Source: Anaerolineaceae bacterium (GTDB taxonomy: Bacteria > Chloroflexota > Anaerolineae > Anaerolineales > Anaerolineaceae). Taken from it: DNA of 14,622 bases. The stretch spans positions 1 to 14,622 of the forward strand of contig JAGOIM010000020.1 in assembly GCA_017995665.1 (NCBI GenBank), written 5' to 3'. The notes beneath the pieces are model-generated. The model was given only the letters and a program-made list of their open reading frames with translations, did not search any database and had not been told where the DNA came from. Below are positions 1 through 7,620 of the stretch, piece after piece (positions within the stretch are counted from its first letter, which is position 1; each line of letters opens with the position of its first letter). The position numbers and the translations under genes are program-made.

Positions 1-531
1 GCAAAGCCAGGGGATGTGGTTATTCTCAACGGTCCAATTGGCAATCATGGCATTGCTGTCGCCGAAGCACGCGGTAACCTCGGCTTCAAAAGCGAGATTA
101 AATCCGACGTCGCCCCGTTAAATGGCATGATCGCCGACTTGCTCGAAAGCGTTCCCGAGGTTCATGTCCTGCGCGACCCAACTCGAGGCGGTTTGGCGAC
201 CAGTCTGGTTGAAATTGCCTGTCAGAGTCAGCTTGGTATCATTTTGGAAGAAAACGCCATTCCAATTGACCAGGATGTGCGCAGTGCCTGCGATTTGCTC
301 GGTTTGGATCCGCTTTATATGGCAAATGAAGGCAAGCTGATCCTTGTTTTGCCCCAGGAATTCGCAAAAGCAGCCCTTAACTGCCTTCAAAATCATCCCT
401 ACGGGAAAAATGCTGCAATTATTGGACGTGTCGAAGAGAAACCAGCCGGACAACTTTTGCTCAAAACTCCCTTAGGCACCAGCCGCCACCTCGATATGCT
501 CGCCGGTGAAATGTTGCCGAGGATTTGCTAA
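1..531 (+). CDS. hypE: Hydrogenase maturation factor HypE, C-terminal part (5' truncated by window edge)
   Basis: Only the last ~176 residues are present; the reading frame is open from base 1 and the gene starts upstream of the window. HypE dehydrates a thiocarbamoyl group on its own C-terminal cysteine to make the cyanide ligand of the NiFe hydrogenase active site, working with HypF. Visible support: AKPGDVVILNGPIGNHGIAV at the start of the fragment matches the HypE/AIRS-family segment around the GDHG motif, RDPTRGGLA begins the AIRS C-terminal domain, and the protein ends in PRIC, the terminal cysteine that carries the ligand precursor. The essential Cys is therefore intact. The next gene begins 6 bases after the stop, so the two are probably cotranscribed. 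A related AIRS protein (PurM, SelD, ThiL) is unlikely because those lack the terminal PRIC. Confidence 0.95.
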   Translation, partial: AKPGDVVILNGPIGNHGIAVAEARGNLGFKSEIKSDVAPLNGMIADLLESVPEVHVLRDPTRGGLATSLVEIACQSQLGIILEENAIPIDQDVRSACDLLGLDPLYMANEGKLILVLPQEFAKAALNCLQNHPYGKNAAIIGRVEEKPAGQLLLKTPLGTSRHLDMLAGEMLPRIC

Positions 532-537
532 GCACTT

Positions 538-1482
538 ATGAATAAGTCCCACAAGTTCGACCGTTTAGTGCTGGTTTTCTTAGGCTTTGCTCTGCTCTTG
601 CAAGCCTGTCAGCCTTCTGTGCAAGTCGATTTGACCGCTACCCCAACGATAACGCAAGAAGCGAGCCAAACACCTACTTCAACTTCAAGCCCAAGCCCAA
701 CTGCTACTGAAATTCCGCTTGCAACGCCCACACTTCCGCCTGAAATTTCAGTTGAGGACATAAAGAATAATCTGGGAGAAGTTCTGATTGAAGGCGTGGA
801 TTGGCATGTCATCATTGAAAATGAGAGTGGAGAGAGACTCTTCGAGCGCAATCCGGCTGAGCTCTTCCATCCTGCTTCAACCATCAAAGTGCCGGTCGCA
901 CTGGTGGTCCTCAAAATTCTCGAGGAACGTGGTGACAGCCTTGAAAAAATTCAAAGCTATGGAATTGGAAGAAGCTGGGCGGAATTGGTCTCCGCAATGA
1001 TTGTCAAAAGTGAAGAAGCGGCCACCGAATCTCTGGAATTTTTTGCCCGTGGTGATAACCGACTGAGAAATTATCTGGATGAATGGGGGCTCAGACAAAC
1101 CACTTTCGATCCGCGCCTCAGTACGGCGGAAGACTTGCTCCTTTCGCTTAAAGTCGTCAACAATCAAGAAGTTTTGAGCGAAGAATTTAACAATTTCCTG
1201 CTCGAATTAATGGGCGAATACACTGAGAATGACGAAACCTTATTGGGAGTCCTCTCGGCTGAACTTCCGCAATGTAAGTTTTTCAACAAACGCGGCACAT
1301 TAACCAACCCGATGGTTGTCGCCGATATGGGAATCTTAAAATGCACAGAGCAAACTTGGTATTTGGTCATCGCCGGCACTCCACAGGAAGACTCGGCGGT
1401 GAAATATGAAGCCATCCAGGCGGCAATCGAAAACTTCGGCAAAACCTTCGCTCCATATGCCCAAGCGAAGCCAGAATCCTAA
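538..1482 (+). CDS. Lipoprotein with class A beta-lactamase-like serine hydrolase domain
   Basis: A 314-residue secreted lipoprotein. Residues 10-24 form a hydrophobic signal ending in the lipobox L21-Q-A-C24; residues ~25-70 are a Thr/Ser/Pro-rich linker as in cell-envelope proteins; the rest resembles the class A beta-lactamase/D-alanyl transpeptidase-like fold (beta-lactamase2). HPASTIKVPV contains the SxxK motif with nucleophile Ser114 and Lys117. The usual SDN motif is replaced by S158-E-E160 in the context MIVKSEEAATES, and the KTG motif by K251-R-G253-T. Fold assignment is firm, but with these changes it need not hydrolyse beta-lactams; cell-wall peptide processing or an inactive binding role are alternatives. 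It starts 6 bases after hypE and has no strong ribosome binding site, which suggests translational coupling. No functional tie to hydrogenase maturation is evident. Confidence 0.8.
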   Translation: MNKSHKFDRLVLVFLGFALLLQACQPSVQVDLTATPTITQEASQTPTSTSSPSPTATEIPLATPTLPPEISVEDIKNNLGEVLIEGVDWHVIIENESGERLFERNPAELFHPASTIKVPVALVVLKILEERGDSLEKIQSYGIGRSWAELVSAMIVKSEEAATESLEFFARGDNRLRNYLDEWGLRQTTFDPRLSTAEDLLLSLKVVNNQEVLSEEFNNFLLELMGEYTENDETLLGVLSAELPQCKFFNKRGTLTNPMVVADMGILKCTEQTWYLVIAGTPQEDSAVKYEAIQAAIENFGKTFAPYAQAKPES

Positions 1483-1510
1483 CCCCAAGCATCTCTGTAA
1501 GATTTTGCGC

Positions 1511-1539
1511 TTGTATCTATTAACAGGGCAATGTATACT
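1511..1539 (+). promoter_or_regulatory. Candidate sigma70-type promoter for the methyltransferase/deacetylase pair
   Basis: TTGTAT at 1511-1516 and TATACT at 1534-1539 are separated by 17 bases, and the gene starts ~25 bases after the expected start point. The -10 is good, the -35 matches only its first half. Inferred from sequence only. Confidence 0.4.
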
Positions 1540-1570
1540 TAACCCTTAGAAATTATACAATGAGGTATTT

Positions 1571-2371
1571 ATGAAAATCGATTTTCAAGAAACAACTGAC
1601 GATCTCGCCAAACGCATCAACATCCATTCCCAATTTGGTGCGCGCGATATCGATGCCTGGATGCTCGAAATCCTCCAGCTCAAACCAGGTATGAAAATTT
1701 TGGACGTTGGCTGTGGCTCCGGCAAGCAATGTTTCTCTTACTACCATCACTTGAACGGCGAAGTCGACATCACCGGCACAGACGTTTCCGAATCACTCCT
1801 GGACGATGCCCGGGCAAAAAATCAGGAACTTGGCAATCCGGTCAAGTTCAGCTTCCTCGATTTTAACCAGCCTTTCATCCTCCCTGAAAATAATTACGAC
1901 CTGATTTCCGCTTGCTTTGCAATCTACTATGCGCAAGATATCCCCTTCACCCTGAGCGAAATGCATCGCCTTTTAGTACCCGGAGGGCGGCTTTTCACCA
2001 CAGGACCAATGCCAAGCAACAAGCAGCTCTTCTATGACATCATCAAAGAAGCCACAGGCAAAGAGATACCTCCCATGCCCGGCAGTTCTCGCTATGCTTC
2101 CGAAATTTACGGCACGATGCAAGCGCTTTTCAGCAAAACCGAGCAACACATCTTTGAAAACCCGCTTACTTTTGAATCGGTTGAACCTTTCATGGTCTAC
2201 ACCCGCGCGTCCATGGCTGAAGATCGCAAGCTTTGGAATTCGCTTTTCCAAACACACGAAGAATTTGAAGACCTCATGTCAAAAATCGAAAAAACCGCTC
2301 AGAGATTCCTCGACCGTGACGGCAAACTGGTCATGACCAAAGTTGTCGGTGGTTTCATCGCCACAAAATAG
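1571..2371 (+). CDS. Class I SAM-dependent methyltransferase
   Basis: A 266-residue soluble protein of the UbiE/Methyltransf_11-like type. Motif I is MKILDVGCGSGK (residues 42-52), the acidic residue after beta-2 is D71 in GTDVSES, motif II-like NNYDLISACFAIYYAQD follows at ~107-123, and LLVPGGRLF at 134-142 is the post-motif segment. These define SAM binding; the C-terminal third (about 150-266), which would determine the acceptor, shows no motif I recognise, so the substrate is unknown. GAGG at 1562-1565 sits 5 bases before the ATG. The stop lies 8 bases before the start of the deacetylase gene, whose ribosome binding site overlaps the stop, so the two form an operon. A methyltransferase plus a PIG-L deacetylase suggests modification of an amino-sugar or glycoconjugate, which is inference from pairing only. 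Confidence 0.85.
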   Translation: MKIDFQETTDDLAKRINIHSQFGARDIDAWMLEILQLKPGMKILDVGCGSGKQCFSYYHHLNGEVDITGTDVSESLLDDARAKNQELGNPVKFSFLDFNQPFILPENNYDLISACFAIYYAQDIPFTLSEMHRLLVPGGRLFTTGPMPSNKQLFYDIIKEATGKEIPPMPGSSRYASEIYGTMQALFSKTEQHIFENPLTFESVEPFMVYTRASMAEDRKLWNSLFQTHEEFEDLMSKIEKTAQRFLDRDGKLVMTKVVGGFIATK

Positions 2372-2379
2372 AGGCTGCT

Positions 2380-3027
2380 ATGAACAATATGACCTTTTAC
2401 GGAAAATCTTTGCTCTTCATGGGTGCTCATCCGGATGATATTGAGTTGGGTTGTGGTGCTTTAATTGCCGATTTGGTCGGCCAGGCAGACATTTTTTGTC
2501 AGACTTTCTCGGACAATCAAAAAAACCCCGATTTATTACATTTAGTCGGCGAACATCGCAATAGCATGCACCGTTTGGGCTTGCAAGATCATCAATTCGC
2601 CCTCGGCACTTACGAAACCCGACGTTTTCCTGATTTCAGACAAGAAATTTTGCAGGAAATGCTTGAATTGCGTAAAAAGTACCAACCGGAAATTGTCTTT
2701 GTCCATACCGTCAATGACATGCATCAGGACCACAACACGCTGACCGAGGAAGCAACCCGTGCCTTTCGCGGGACGACTGTTTTGGGCTTTGACGTTCTGC
2801 GCAGCAGTCATGGCTTTTTCCCCAACTTTTTAGCCGAAGTAAGCGAAAACGCAATAGAAACAAAAATAGCGGCTTTGGCAGAGTATTCAACCTACCGTAA
2901 CCGCTACTATTTCGCTCCTGATATCACCCGTGCAACGGCTATCCGCCACGGTGCCTTAGCCGAACGTCCTTACGCTGAAGGCTTTGATATCATTCGTATT
3001 GTTGCTAATTTTACTAAAACAAGTTAA
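2380..3027 (+). CDS. PIG-L/LmbE family zinc-dependent deacetylase
   Basis: A 215-residue protein of the GlcNAc-PI de-N-acetylase family (PIG-L, LmbE, MshB, BshB), which removes acetyl groups from N-acetylglucosamine-type sugars using a zinc ion. AHPDDIELG at residues 16-24 carries the His and Asp zinc/catalytic residues and HQDH at 115-118 carries the third ligand. Length fits the smaller BshB-like members. GAGG at 2371-2374 precedes the ATG at 2380 by 5 bases; an in-frame ATG at 2389 is less well placed. The gene ends 14 bases inside the convergent small gene on the other strand. The real substrate cannot be told: a bacillithiol- or mycothiol-like pathway enzyme, a LmbE-type sugar deacetylase, or a glycoconjugate enzyme are all possible. 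Confidence 0.88.
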   Translation: MNNMTFYGKSLLFMGAHPDDIELGCGALIADLVGQADIFCQTFSDNQKNPDLLHLVGEHRNSMHRLGLQDHQFALGTYETRRFPDFRQEILQEMLELRKKYQPEIVFVHTVNDMHQDHNTLTEEATRAFRGTTVLGFDVLRSSHGFFPNFLAEVSENAIETKIAALAEYSTYRNRYYFAPDITRATAIRHGALAERPYAEGFDIIRIVANFTKTS

Positions 3028-3334
3028 GACTGTCCAAATCGATTTCATCGAGCGGATTGCTCTTTTTTGTTTTAGCCACATAAGGACGGACATTCTCTGA
3101 TGCAAACGGGTACCAGAGTATCCGATCCGGAACCAACCAGCCGTCGGTCAGATAGACATTTTCTCTGAATTGCACGGCAAGCAGTTTGTTATCAATCTGC
3201 ACAACGGTTCCCTTCAACCAGTCGCGGATGCGATTACCTTCCTTGTCCTCGTGGTCGCAATTCACCTCGACGCGATCACCAACTTTATATGGCTGCTCCT
3301 CAACCGGCGGCCTCATAAAACTTGCATTTCTCAT
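3014..3334 (-). CDS. Small SH3-like barrel protein of unknown function, last gene of the suf operon
   Basis: A 106-residue protein that I do not recognise as a named family. Residues ~15-78 have a beta-rich pattern, YKVGDRVEV, then WLKGTVVQID, LLAVQF and GWLVPDRILW, of the kind seen in SH3-like barrels (KOW, Tudor, Agenet types). The last ~20 residues are acidic and probably flexible. There is no signal peptide or membrane segment and only one cysteine (C26). The start at 3334 is supported by a purine-rich GGGAAGG just upstream, and it lies only 18 bases after the sufD stop, so it should be transcribed with sufCBD. Its 3' end overlaps the 3' end of the convergent deacetylase gene by 14 bases. 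A role linked to Fe-S assembly is inferred only from operon position. Confidence 0.6.
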   Translation of the reverse strand: MRNASFMRPPVEEQPYKVGDRVEVNCDHEDKEGNRIRDWLKGTVVQIDNKLLAVQFRENVYLTDGWLVPDRILWYPFASENVRPYVAKTKKSNPLDEIDLDSLNLF

Positions 3335-3352
3335 TACCCTTCCCTAACCTTT

Positions 3353-4636
3353 CTAATCGTCCATTCTTTCCAGGAACAGATTCAAAACCTCTTCGCGGCT
3401 CTTTTCAAGCTTAAATGATTGTAAAACCTGATAGAAGAAACCTTCTACTATCAATTTTTCGGCATCTTTAGGCCCAATGCCTCGTGCTTCGAGGTAGAAC
3501 AATTCTTCTTGATCAATTTTGCCAACCGTTGCACCGTGCGAACACTTTACATCATCAGCATGGATTTCCAAACCCGGCAGCGTTTTCATATCGGCACTGT
3601 CATCCAAAATCAGATTATTGTTGGTCTGATATGCGTCCGTCTTTTGCGCTACTGGGTCGACATAAATCATCCCGTGCCAAATCGAGCGTCCATCATGTGA
3701 AGCCACACTCTTATAGAGCAAATCGCTGACGGTATCCTGCGCCCAATGATTTTGACGTGTATCCAGATTGATTAATTGCTTTTCAGTCGGGAACATCGCC
3801 CCATTCAGCTTGGCATGACTACCTCTGCCTTCCAGCTCAACTTTGATAAAGTTCTTGCTCAGTTTCGTTCCAATTGCGGCAAGATTCCATTCCAATTGGG
3901 CATCAGCGCCTAAAAAGGCTGTTTCGTGGCTTATATTCCATTCGCTTAGACTAAACTGTTGTCGCTCATCGAAGTGCAAGTTTGCCCGGTCGCCAAGATG
4001 CGCCTGTAAGACTGCCACATTAAAACCAGATTCGACCGTGTCATCGTTCAGCCAGCTAAATTCCAAATTAAGACTGGACCCCTCTTCCAACCAAACGATA
4101 TTCCTTGTGAATGCGGAGCGTTTTTCGAGGTCTACTTTTATCTGCAGCTGCAAAAGGCCCTCAACCATCACACCACGCGGCACGTAAACAAAAACGCCAT
4201 CATTCGCTAAGGCATAAACCAAAGCAGCAAAAACGCCTTCATTTACCAGCTTGTCTTCTTTCAAAAAGCGGATTGCCAAGTCTCGGTTGGAGCGCAAAAG
4301 CTCGCGCCAAGTTGAAACAATCACACCCTTCGGTAATTCACCAAAAGTTTCTTGTTCGGCAAGATTGGGGTAATAATTCGTTTCCAATTGAAAGGGGCTT
4401 TTGTCAATGTCGAGCAAAAGGCTGTTAAAATCCAGCTCTTTCAAACTCATCCAGCGCCAGTTTTCATCCTTGCGATCGGGGAAGCCGGTTTCATTGGCAA
4501 TTTTCCAGGCATTTTCCAACTCAGCCCGGCTTTCACCTGGCATCAATTCAATGTTTTTTTCAAAAGCTTCTTTCCAACTTTCGGGAAGGCTAACAGAGGA
4601 AAAAATTTGATTTGGGTTTATTTCACTCTTTGCCAT
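3353..4636 (-). CDS. sufD: Fe-S cluster assembly protein SufD
   Basis: A 427-residue subunit of the SufBC2D scaffold complex, which assembles Fe-S clusters in the cytoplasm. The N-terminal ~100 residues are the helical domain with the WRWMSLKEL segment typical of SufD; the middle is the right-handed beta-helix; the C-terminal core holds IHADDVKCSHGATVG, with C365 and H367 in the conserved ADDxxCxHGA motif that forms the SufB-SufD cluster site, followed by EELFYLEARGI and the C-terminal helices that contact SufC. Its ATG lies one base after the sufB stop, with its ribosome binding site AGG inside the end of sufB, which indicates translational coupling. Length is normal for the family and no key residue is missing. 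Confidence 0.95.
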   Translation of the reverse strand: MAKSEINPNQIFSSVSLPESWKEAFEKNIELMPGESRAELENAWKIANETGFPDRKDENWRWMSLKELDFNSLLLDIDKSPFQLETNYYPNLAEQETFGELPKGVIVSTWRELLRSNRDLAIRFLKEDKLVNEGVFAALVYALANDGVFVYVPRGVMVEGLLQLQIKVDLEKRSAFTRNIVWLEEGSSLNLEFSWLNDDTVESGFNVAVLQAHLGDRANLHFDERQQFSLSEWNISHETAFLGADAQLEWNLAAIGTKLSKNFIKVELEGRGSHAKLNGAMFPTEKQLINLDTRQNHWAQDTVSDLLYKSVASHDGRSIWHGMIYVDPVAQKTDAYQTNNNLILDDSADMKTLPGLEIHADDVKCSHGATVGKIDQEELFYLEARGIGPKDAEKLIVEGFFYQVLQSFKLEKSREEVLNLFLERMDD

Positions 4637-4637
4637 C

Positions 4638-6053
4638 TTAACCTACCGATCCAACCATTTGTAGTTGAATAAGTTTATTCATTTCAACCGCATATTCCAT
4701 CGGCAATTCCTTCACCAATGGTTCGATAAAACCGGAAACAATCATGGTTGTCGCTTCTTCTTCGCTCAAACCGCGGCTGGTCAGGTAGAAGAGTTGTTCT
4801 TCGCCGACTTTGCTGACCGATGCTTCGTGCCCAATCATGACATCCTGAGAATTGTTGTCAATTGTGGGCCAGGTATCGGTTCGCGATTCCGGGTCAAGCA
4901 AAAGCGCATCACAAACCACATTGGATTTCACACCGTGTAAACCGCGGGCAACTTTTACTAAACCGCGATAAGAAGATTGTCCGTTTCCACGGGAGATTGA
5001 TTTCGAGGTAATTTTGCTGGTGGTGTTGTCAGCAAAATGGACCATCTTCGATCCCGCATCCTGAATTTGGTCAGGACCGGCAAAAGCGACCGAAAGCATT
5101 TCGCCATGAGCACCCTCGCCTCTTAAGTAGCAAGAGGGATATTTCATGGTTACCTTCGAGCCCATATTCGCGTCCACCCATTCCATCGTGCCATTCTCGA
5201 AGACGTTTGCGCGTTGGGTCACCAGGTTATAAACATTCGTCGACCAGTTTTGAATCGTTGTATAACGCACCCTGGCATTTTTCTTGACTACAATTTCAAT
5301 CACACCGCTGTGATAAGAATTTGTGGAATATGACGGTGCGGTACAACCTTCAACATAATGCACCTGAGCGCCTTCATCAGCGATAATCAGCGAACGTTCA
5401 AACTGCCCGATGCTGGCATTATTCAAACGGAAATAAGCTTGCAAAGGCAGATCGACTTTCACACCTTTTGGCACATAGACAAAAGAACCGCCCGACCAAA
5501 CTGCGCTGTTTAGGGCTGCGAATTTGTTATCCTGAATTGGTACAACTGTCGAGAAATATTCTTTGAAAAGCTCGGGGTATTGTTTCAAACCATTTTCAAT
5601 ACTCAAGAAGATGACACCCTGCTTTTCGAGTTGTTCATTGATGTTGTGATAGACCATTTCTGAGTCATATTGTGCACCAACACCCGCCAAATAACGCTGT
5701 TCTGCCTCGGGGATGCCCAAACGCTCAAAGGTGTTCTTAATATCATCGGGCACATCATCCCAGGATTTTTGGTCGATTTCTTCAGGACGAACGTAATAAT
5801 AAATTTCGTCCAGATTCAAATCACTCAAATCAGGACCCCAAGAGGGCATTGGGCGTTCAAGATAATGCCGGTAAGCCTTCAGGCGAAACTCAAGCATCCA
5901 TTCCGGTTCTTCTTTCATTGCCGAAATTTGGCGAACAACCTCTTCATCCAGGCCTTTGCGAGTTTTGAAGCTCGAATGGTCTGGATCGCTAAAACCATAT
6001 TCATAACTACTTCCTATGTTAGAAAGTATTTTCTTTTCGTCGTGATCAGCCAT
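4638..6053 (-). CDS. sufB: Fe-S cluster assembly scaffold SufB
   Basis: A 471-residue core subunit of the SufBC2D complex, on which the nascent cluster forms. The N-terminal region has YEYGFSDPDHS and the PEWMLEFRLKAY segment characteristic of SufB; the beta-helix contains YVEGCTAPSYS with C237, YPSCYL with C308, and NVVCDALLLDPES with C381, the position of the cysteine that accepts sulfur in the family; GHEASVSKVGEEQLFYL holds H409-E410 near the SufD interface. Length is typical. It starts 3 bases after the sufC stop. Sulfur would come from a SufS desulfurase, which is not encoded in the window. SufB rather than SufD is clear from the CTAP and HEASVSK motifs. Confidence 0.97.
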   Translation of the reverse strand: MADHDEKKILSNIGSSYEYGFSDPDHSSFKTRKGLDEEVVRQISAMKEEPEWMLEFRLKAYRHYLERPMPSWGPDLSDLNLDEIYYYVRPEEIDQKSWDDVPDDIKNTFERLGIPEAEQRYLAGVGAQYDSEMVYHNINEQLEKQGVIFLSIENGLKQYPELFKEYFSTVVPIQDNKFAALNSAVWSGGSFVYVPKGVKVDLPLQAYFRLNNASIGQFERSLIIADEGAQVHYVEGCTAPSYSTNSYHSGVIEIVVKKNARVRYTTIQNWSTNVYNLVTQRANVFENGTMEWVDANMGSKVTMKYPSCYLRGEGAHGEMLSVAFAGPDQIQDAGSKMVHFADNTTSKITSKSISRGNGQSSYRGLVKVARGLHGVKSNVVCDALLLDPESRTDTWPTIDNNSQDVMIGHEASVSKVGEEQLFYLTSRGLSEEEATTMIVSGFIEPLVKELPMEYAVEMNKLIQLQMVGSVG

Positions 6054-6056
6054 CAG

Positions 6057-6845
6057 CTATGCCTGCTCATTTTCAGTTTCGTTTTGGTCAAATTCTTCGC
6101 GAATCCAATCGTAACCGTGTTCTTCCAATTTGAGAGCCAAATCGGGACCGCCGCTTTCAACAATTTTTCCGTCATACATAATATGAACGAAATCAGGTTT
6201 GAGATAATTGAGCATCCGCTGATAATGGGTGATAACCAAAACACCCAAATTGTCGCCGGCAAGCGAATTTACCCCTTCAGAAACAATTCTGATAGCGTCA
6301 ATGTCCAAACCGGAATCGGTTTCGTCAAGCAAGGCAAATTTTGGTTCCAGCATCGCCATTTGCAAAATTTCTGCCCGCTTTTTCTCTCCACCGGAGAAGC
6401 CGTCATTCAGATAACGCCCACCAAAGGAATAATCCATCTTGAGCAAATCCATTTTTTCTTTCATCGATTTGCGGAAGTTGATAATGGAAATCCCTTTCGA
6501 TTCCGGGTCTTGGGCTTTGAGCTTGGCATTCATGGCTACACGCAAAAAATTCGCCAGAGTTACGCCGGGGATAGCAACCGGATATTGGAAAGCCAAGAAT
6601 ATGCCGTTGTGAGATCGTTCTTCAACCGACATTTCGCTAATATCTTTGCCATCCAATAAAATTTCGCCCTCTGTAATTTCATAAGCAGGGTGACCCATAA
6701 TTGCGTTCGAAAGCGTTGATTTTCCGGTTCCATTAGGCCCCATCAAAGCGTGAACCTCTCCGGTTTTAATCGTCAGATTAAAGCCTTTAATGATTTCCTG
6801 ATCTGCAATGCTGACATGTAAATTTCTAATTTCTAAGGTTGACAT
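6057..6845 (-). CDS. sufC: Fe-S assembly ATPase SufC
   Basis: The ABC-type ATPase of the SufBC2D complex, which powers the conformational change that exposes the cluster assembly site. With the chosen start it is 262 residues: Walker A GPNGTGKST at ~36-44, Q-loop Q87, signature FSGGEKKRAEILQMA from ~150, Walker B with the SufC-type LLDETDSGLD at 172-181, and H-loop H207 in ITHYQR. The ETDSGLD sequence in place of the usual DEPTSGLD is diagnostic for SufC. I chose the ATG at 6845 (MSTLEIRNL) over an in-frame TTG at 6863 because GAGGAA at 6856-6861 lies 10 bases upstream of the ATG and the family normally begins here. It is the first gene of the operon. Confidence 0.96.
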   Translation of the reverse strand: MSTLEIRNLHVSIADQEIIKGFNLTIKTGEVHALMGPNGTGKSTLSNAIMGHPAYEITEGEILLDGKDISEMSVEERSHNGIFLAFQYPVAIPGVTLANFLRVAMNAKLKAQDPESKGISIINFRKSMKEKMDLLKMDYSFGGRYLNDGFSGGEKKRAEILQMAMLEPKFALLDETDSGLDIDAIRIVSEGVNSLAGDNLGVLVITHYQRMLNYLKPDFVHIMYDGKIVESGGPDLALKLEEHGYDWIREEFDQNETENEQA

Positions 6846-6887
6846 TACTTGTTTATTCCTCAATGTTTCATCGTTTTAACAGTCAGG

Positions 6888-6916
6888 ATTATAGCAGATG
6901 GACGAGGCTAAGTCAA
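6888..6916 (-). promoter_or_regulatory. Strong sigma70-type promoter of the suf operon
   Basis: On the minus strand TTGACT (6911-6916) and a perfect TATAAT (6888-6893) are exactly 17 bases apart. An AT-rich tract directly upstream (about 6917-6950) could act as an UP element. The predicted start near 6881 gives a leader of about 35 bases before the sufC ATG. No clear operator was found, although any SufR-type repressor would be expected to bind here. Confidence 0.85.
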
Positions 6917-6995
6917 ATTTATATATATTTATCTAATTTATTAACATTCGCCCTTTTTAGCTTAGACAGTAGAGAAAAACGAGCAAAGCCTGCTG

Positions 6996-7001
6996 TATAA
7001 T
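6996..7001 (+). promoter_or_regulatory. Candidate -10 element for the LysM/DhaL-like unit
   Basis: TGTATAAT at 6994-7001 contains a perfect TATAAT; no good -35 lies at the usual distance. It is divergent from the suf promoter, about 100 bases away, and would give a leader of roughly 80 bases. Confidence 0.45.
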
Positions 7002-7089
7002 CCTTGAATGTGGGAATGGGAGAATCCATTCACTAAATTTTTCATGGTGACAAAGAGAAGTTACCGATTTAAAACAAGGAGATATTGAA

Positions 7090-7599
7090 ATGACAGAAGA
7101 GAAAAAAGGATTTTTCGGGAATTTATTCGGGAAAAAAGAAGACAAAGCAGCAAAAGAAGCTGCTGAAAAAGCCGCAGCTGCTGCAGAAGAATTGAAAGCA
7201 AAAGCCGAAGCCGCCGCTAAAGAAGCCAAAGAAAAAGCACTTGCTGATGTTGCTGAACTGAAAGCAAAAGCTGAAGAAGCTGCCAAAGTTGCAGAAGATA
7301 ACGCCAAGCGCGTTGCCGACGCCGCTGCAAAGAAAGCTGAAGCCGAAGCCCTCAAGCTTGAATATGAAGCCCGCAAAGTTGCCGACAAAGCAGCCGAAGC
7401 TGCAAAAGAGATGGAAGGCTTGATCGCCAAACACACCGTTGCCGAAGGTGAAACCCTCAGTCTCATCGCTAAACATTATTACGACAACGCCAACCTTTAC
7501 CCAATCATTTACGAAGCCAACAAATCTGTTATTGGTCTAAACATAGATTTTATTAAAGTTGGCATGGTTTTGGATATTCCTGTCAAACCCGAAAATTAG
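7090..7599 (+). CDS. Ala/Lys/Glu-rich coiled-coil protein with C-terminal LysM domain
   Basis: A 169-residue protein. Residues 1-16 (EKKGFFGNLFGKKE) are a basic, amphipathic head; residues ~18-112 are almost entirely Ala, Lys and Glu with heptad-like spacing, predicting one long charged helix or coiled coil; residues ~115-164 are a LysM domain (HTVAEGETLSLIAKHYY, LYPIIYEANK, VGMVLDIP). LysM normally binds N-acetylglucosamine polymers such as peptidoglycan, but there is no signal peptide or membrane segment, so it is either cytoplasmic, like the LysM protein YgaU of E. coli, or exported another way. AGGAG at 7077-7081 is 8 bases before the ATG. The next gene follows after 21 bases and is probably cotranscribed. 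The GFFGNLFGKK head could attach to membranes or a partner, which is inference. Confidence 0.85.
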   Translation: MTEEKKGFFGNLFGKKEDKAAKEAAEKAAAAAEELKAKAEAAAKEAKEKALADVAELKAKAEEAAKVAEDNAKRVADAAAKKAEAEALKLEYEARKVADKAAEAAKEMEGLIAKHTVAEGETLSLIAKHYYDNANLYPIIYEANKSVIGLNIDFIKVGMVLDIPVKPEN

Positions 7600-7620
7600 T
7601 CACTAAATAAGAAGAATTTG

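Noticed and set aside
3050..3068. Possible + strand terminator after the deacetylase (GAGC/GCTC then six T's)
   Set aside because: The stem is only 4 bp and lies inside the coding part of the convergent small gene; too weak to call.
5670..6659. Long + strand open frame (329 codons) opposite sufB and sufC
   Set aside because: It is antisense to two unmistakable conserved genes and spans their junction; the translation has no recognisable domain.
6846..6863. Upstream TTG start adding six residues to SufC
   Set aside because: The GAGGAA ribosome binding site overlaps this codon and fits the ATG at 6845; homologues start near MSTLEI.
7123..7476. Minus-strand Phe/Cys/Gly-rich frame opposite the LysM gene
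   Set aside because: It is the complement of Ala/Lys/Glu codons in the coiled coil, so the composition is an artefact.
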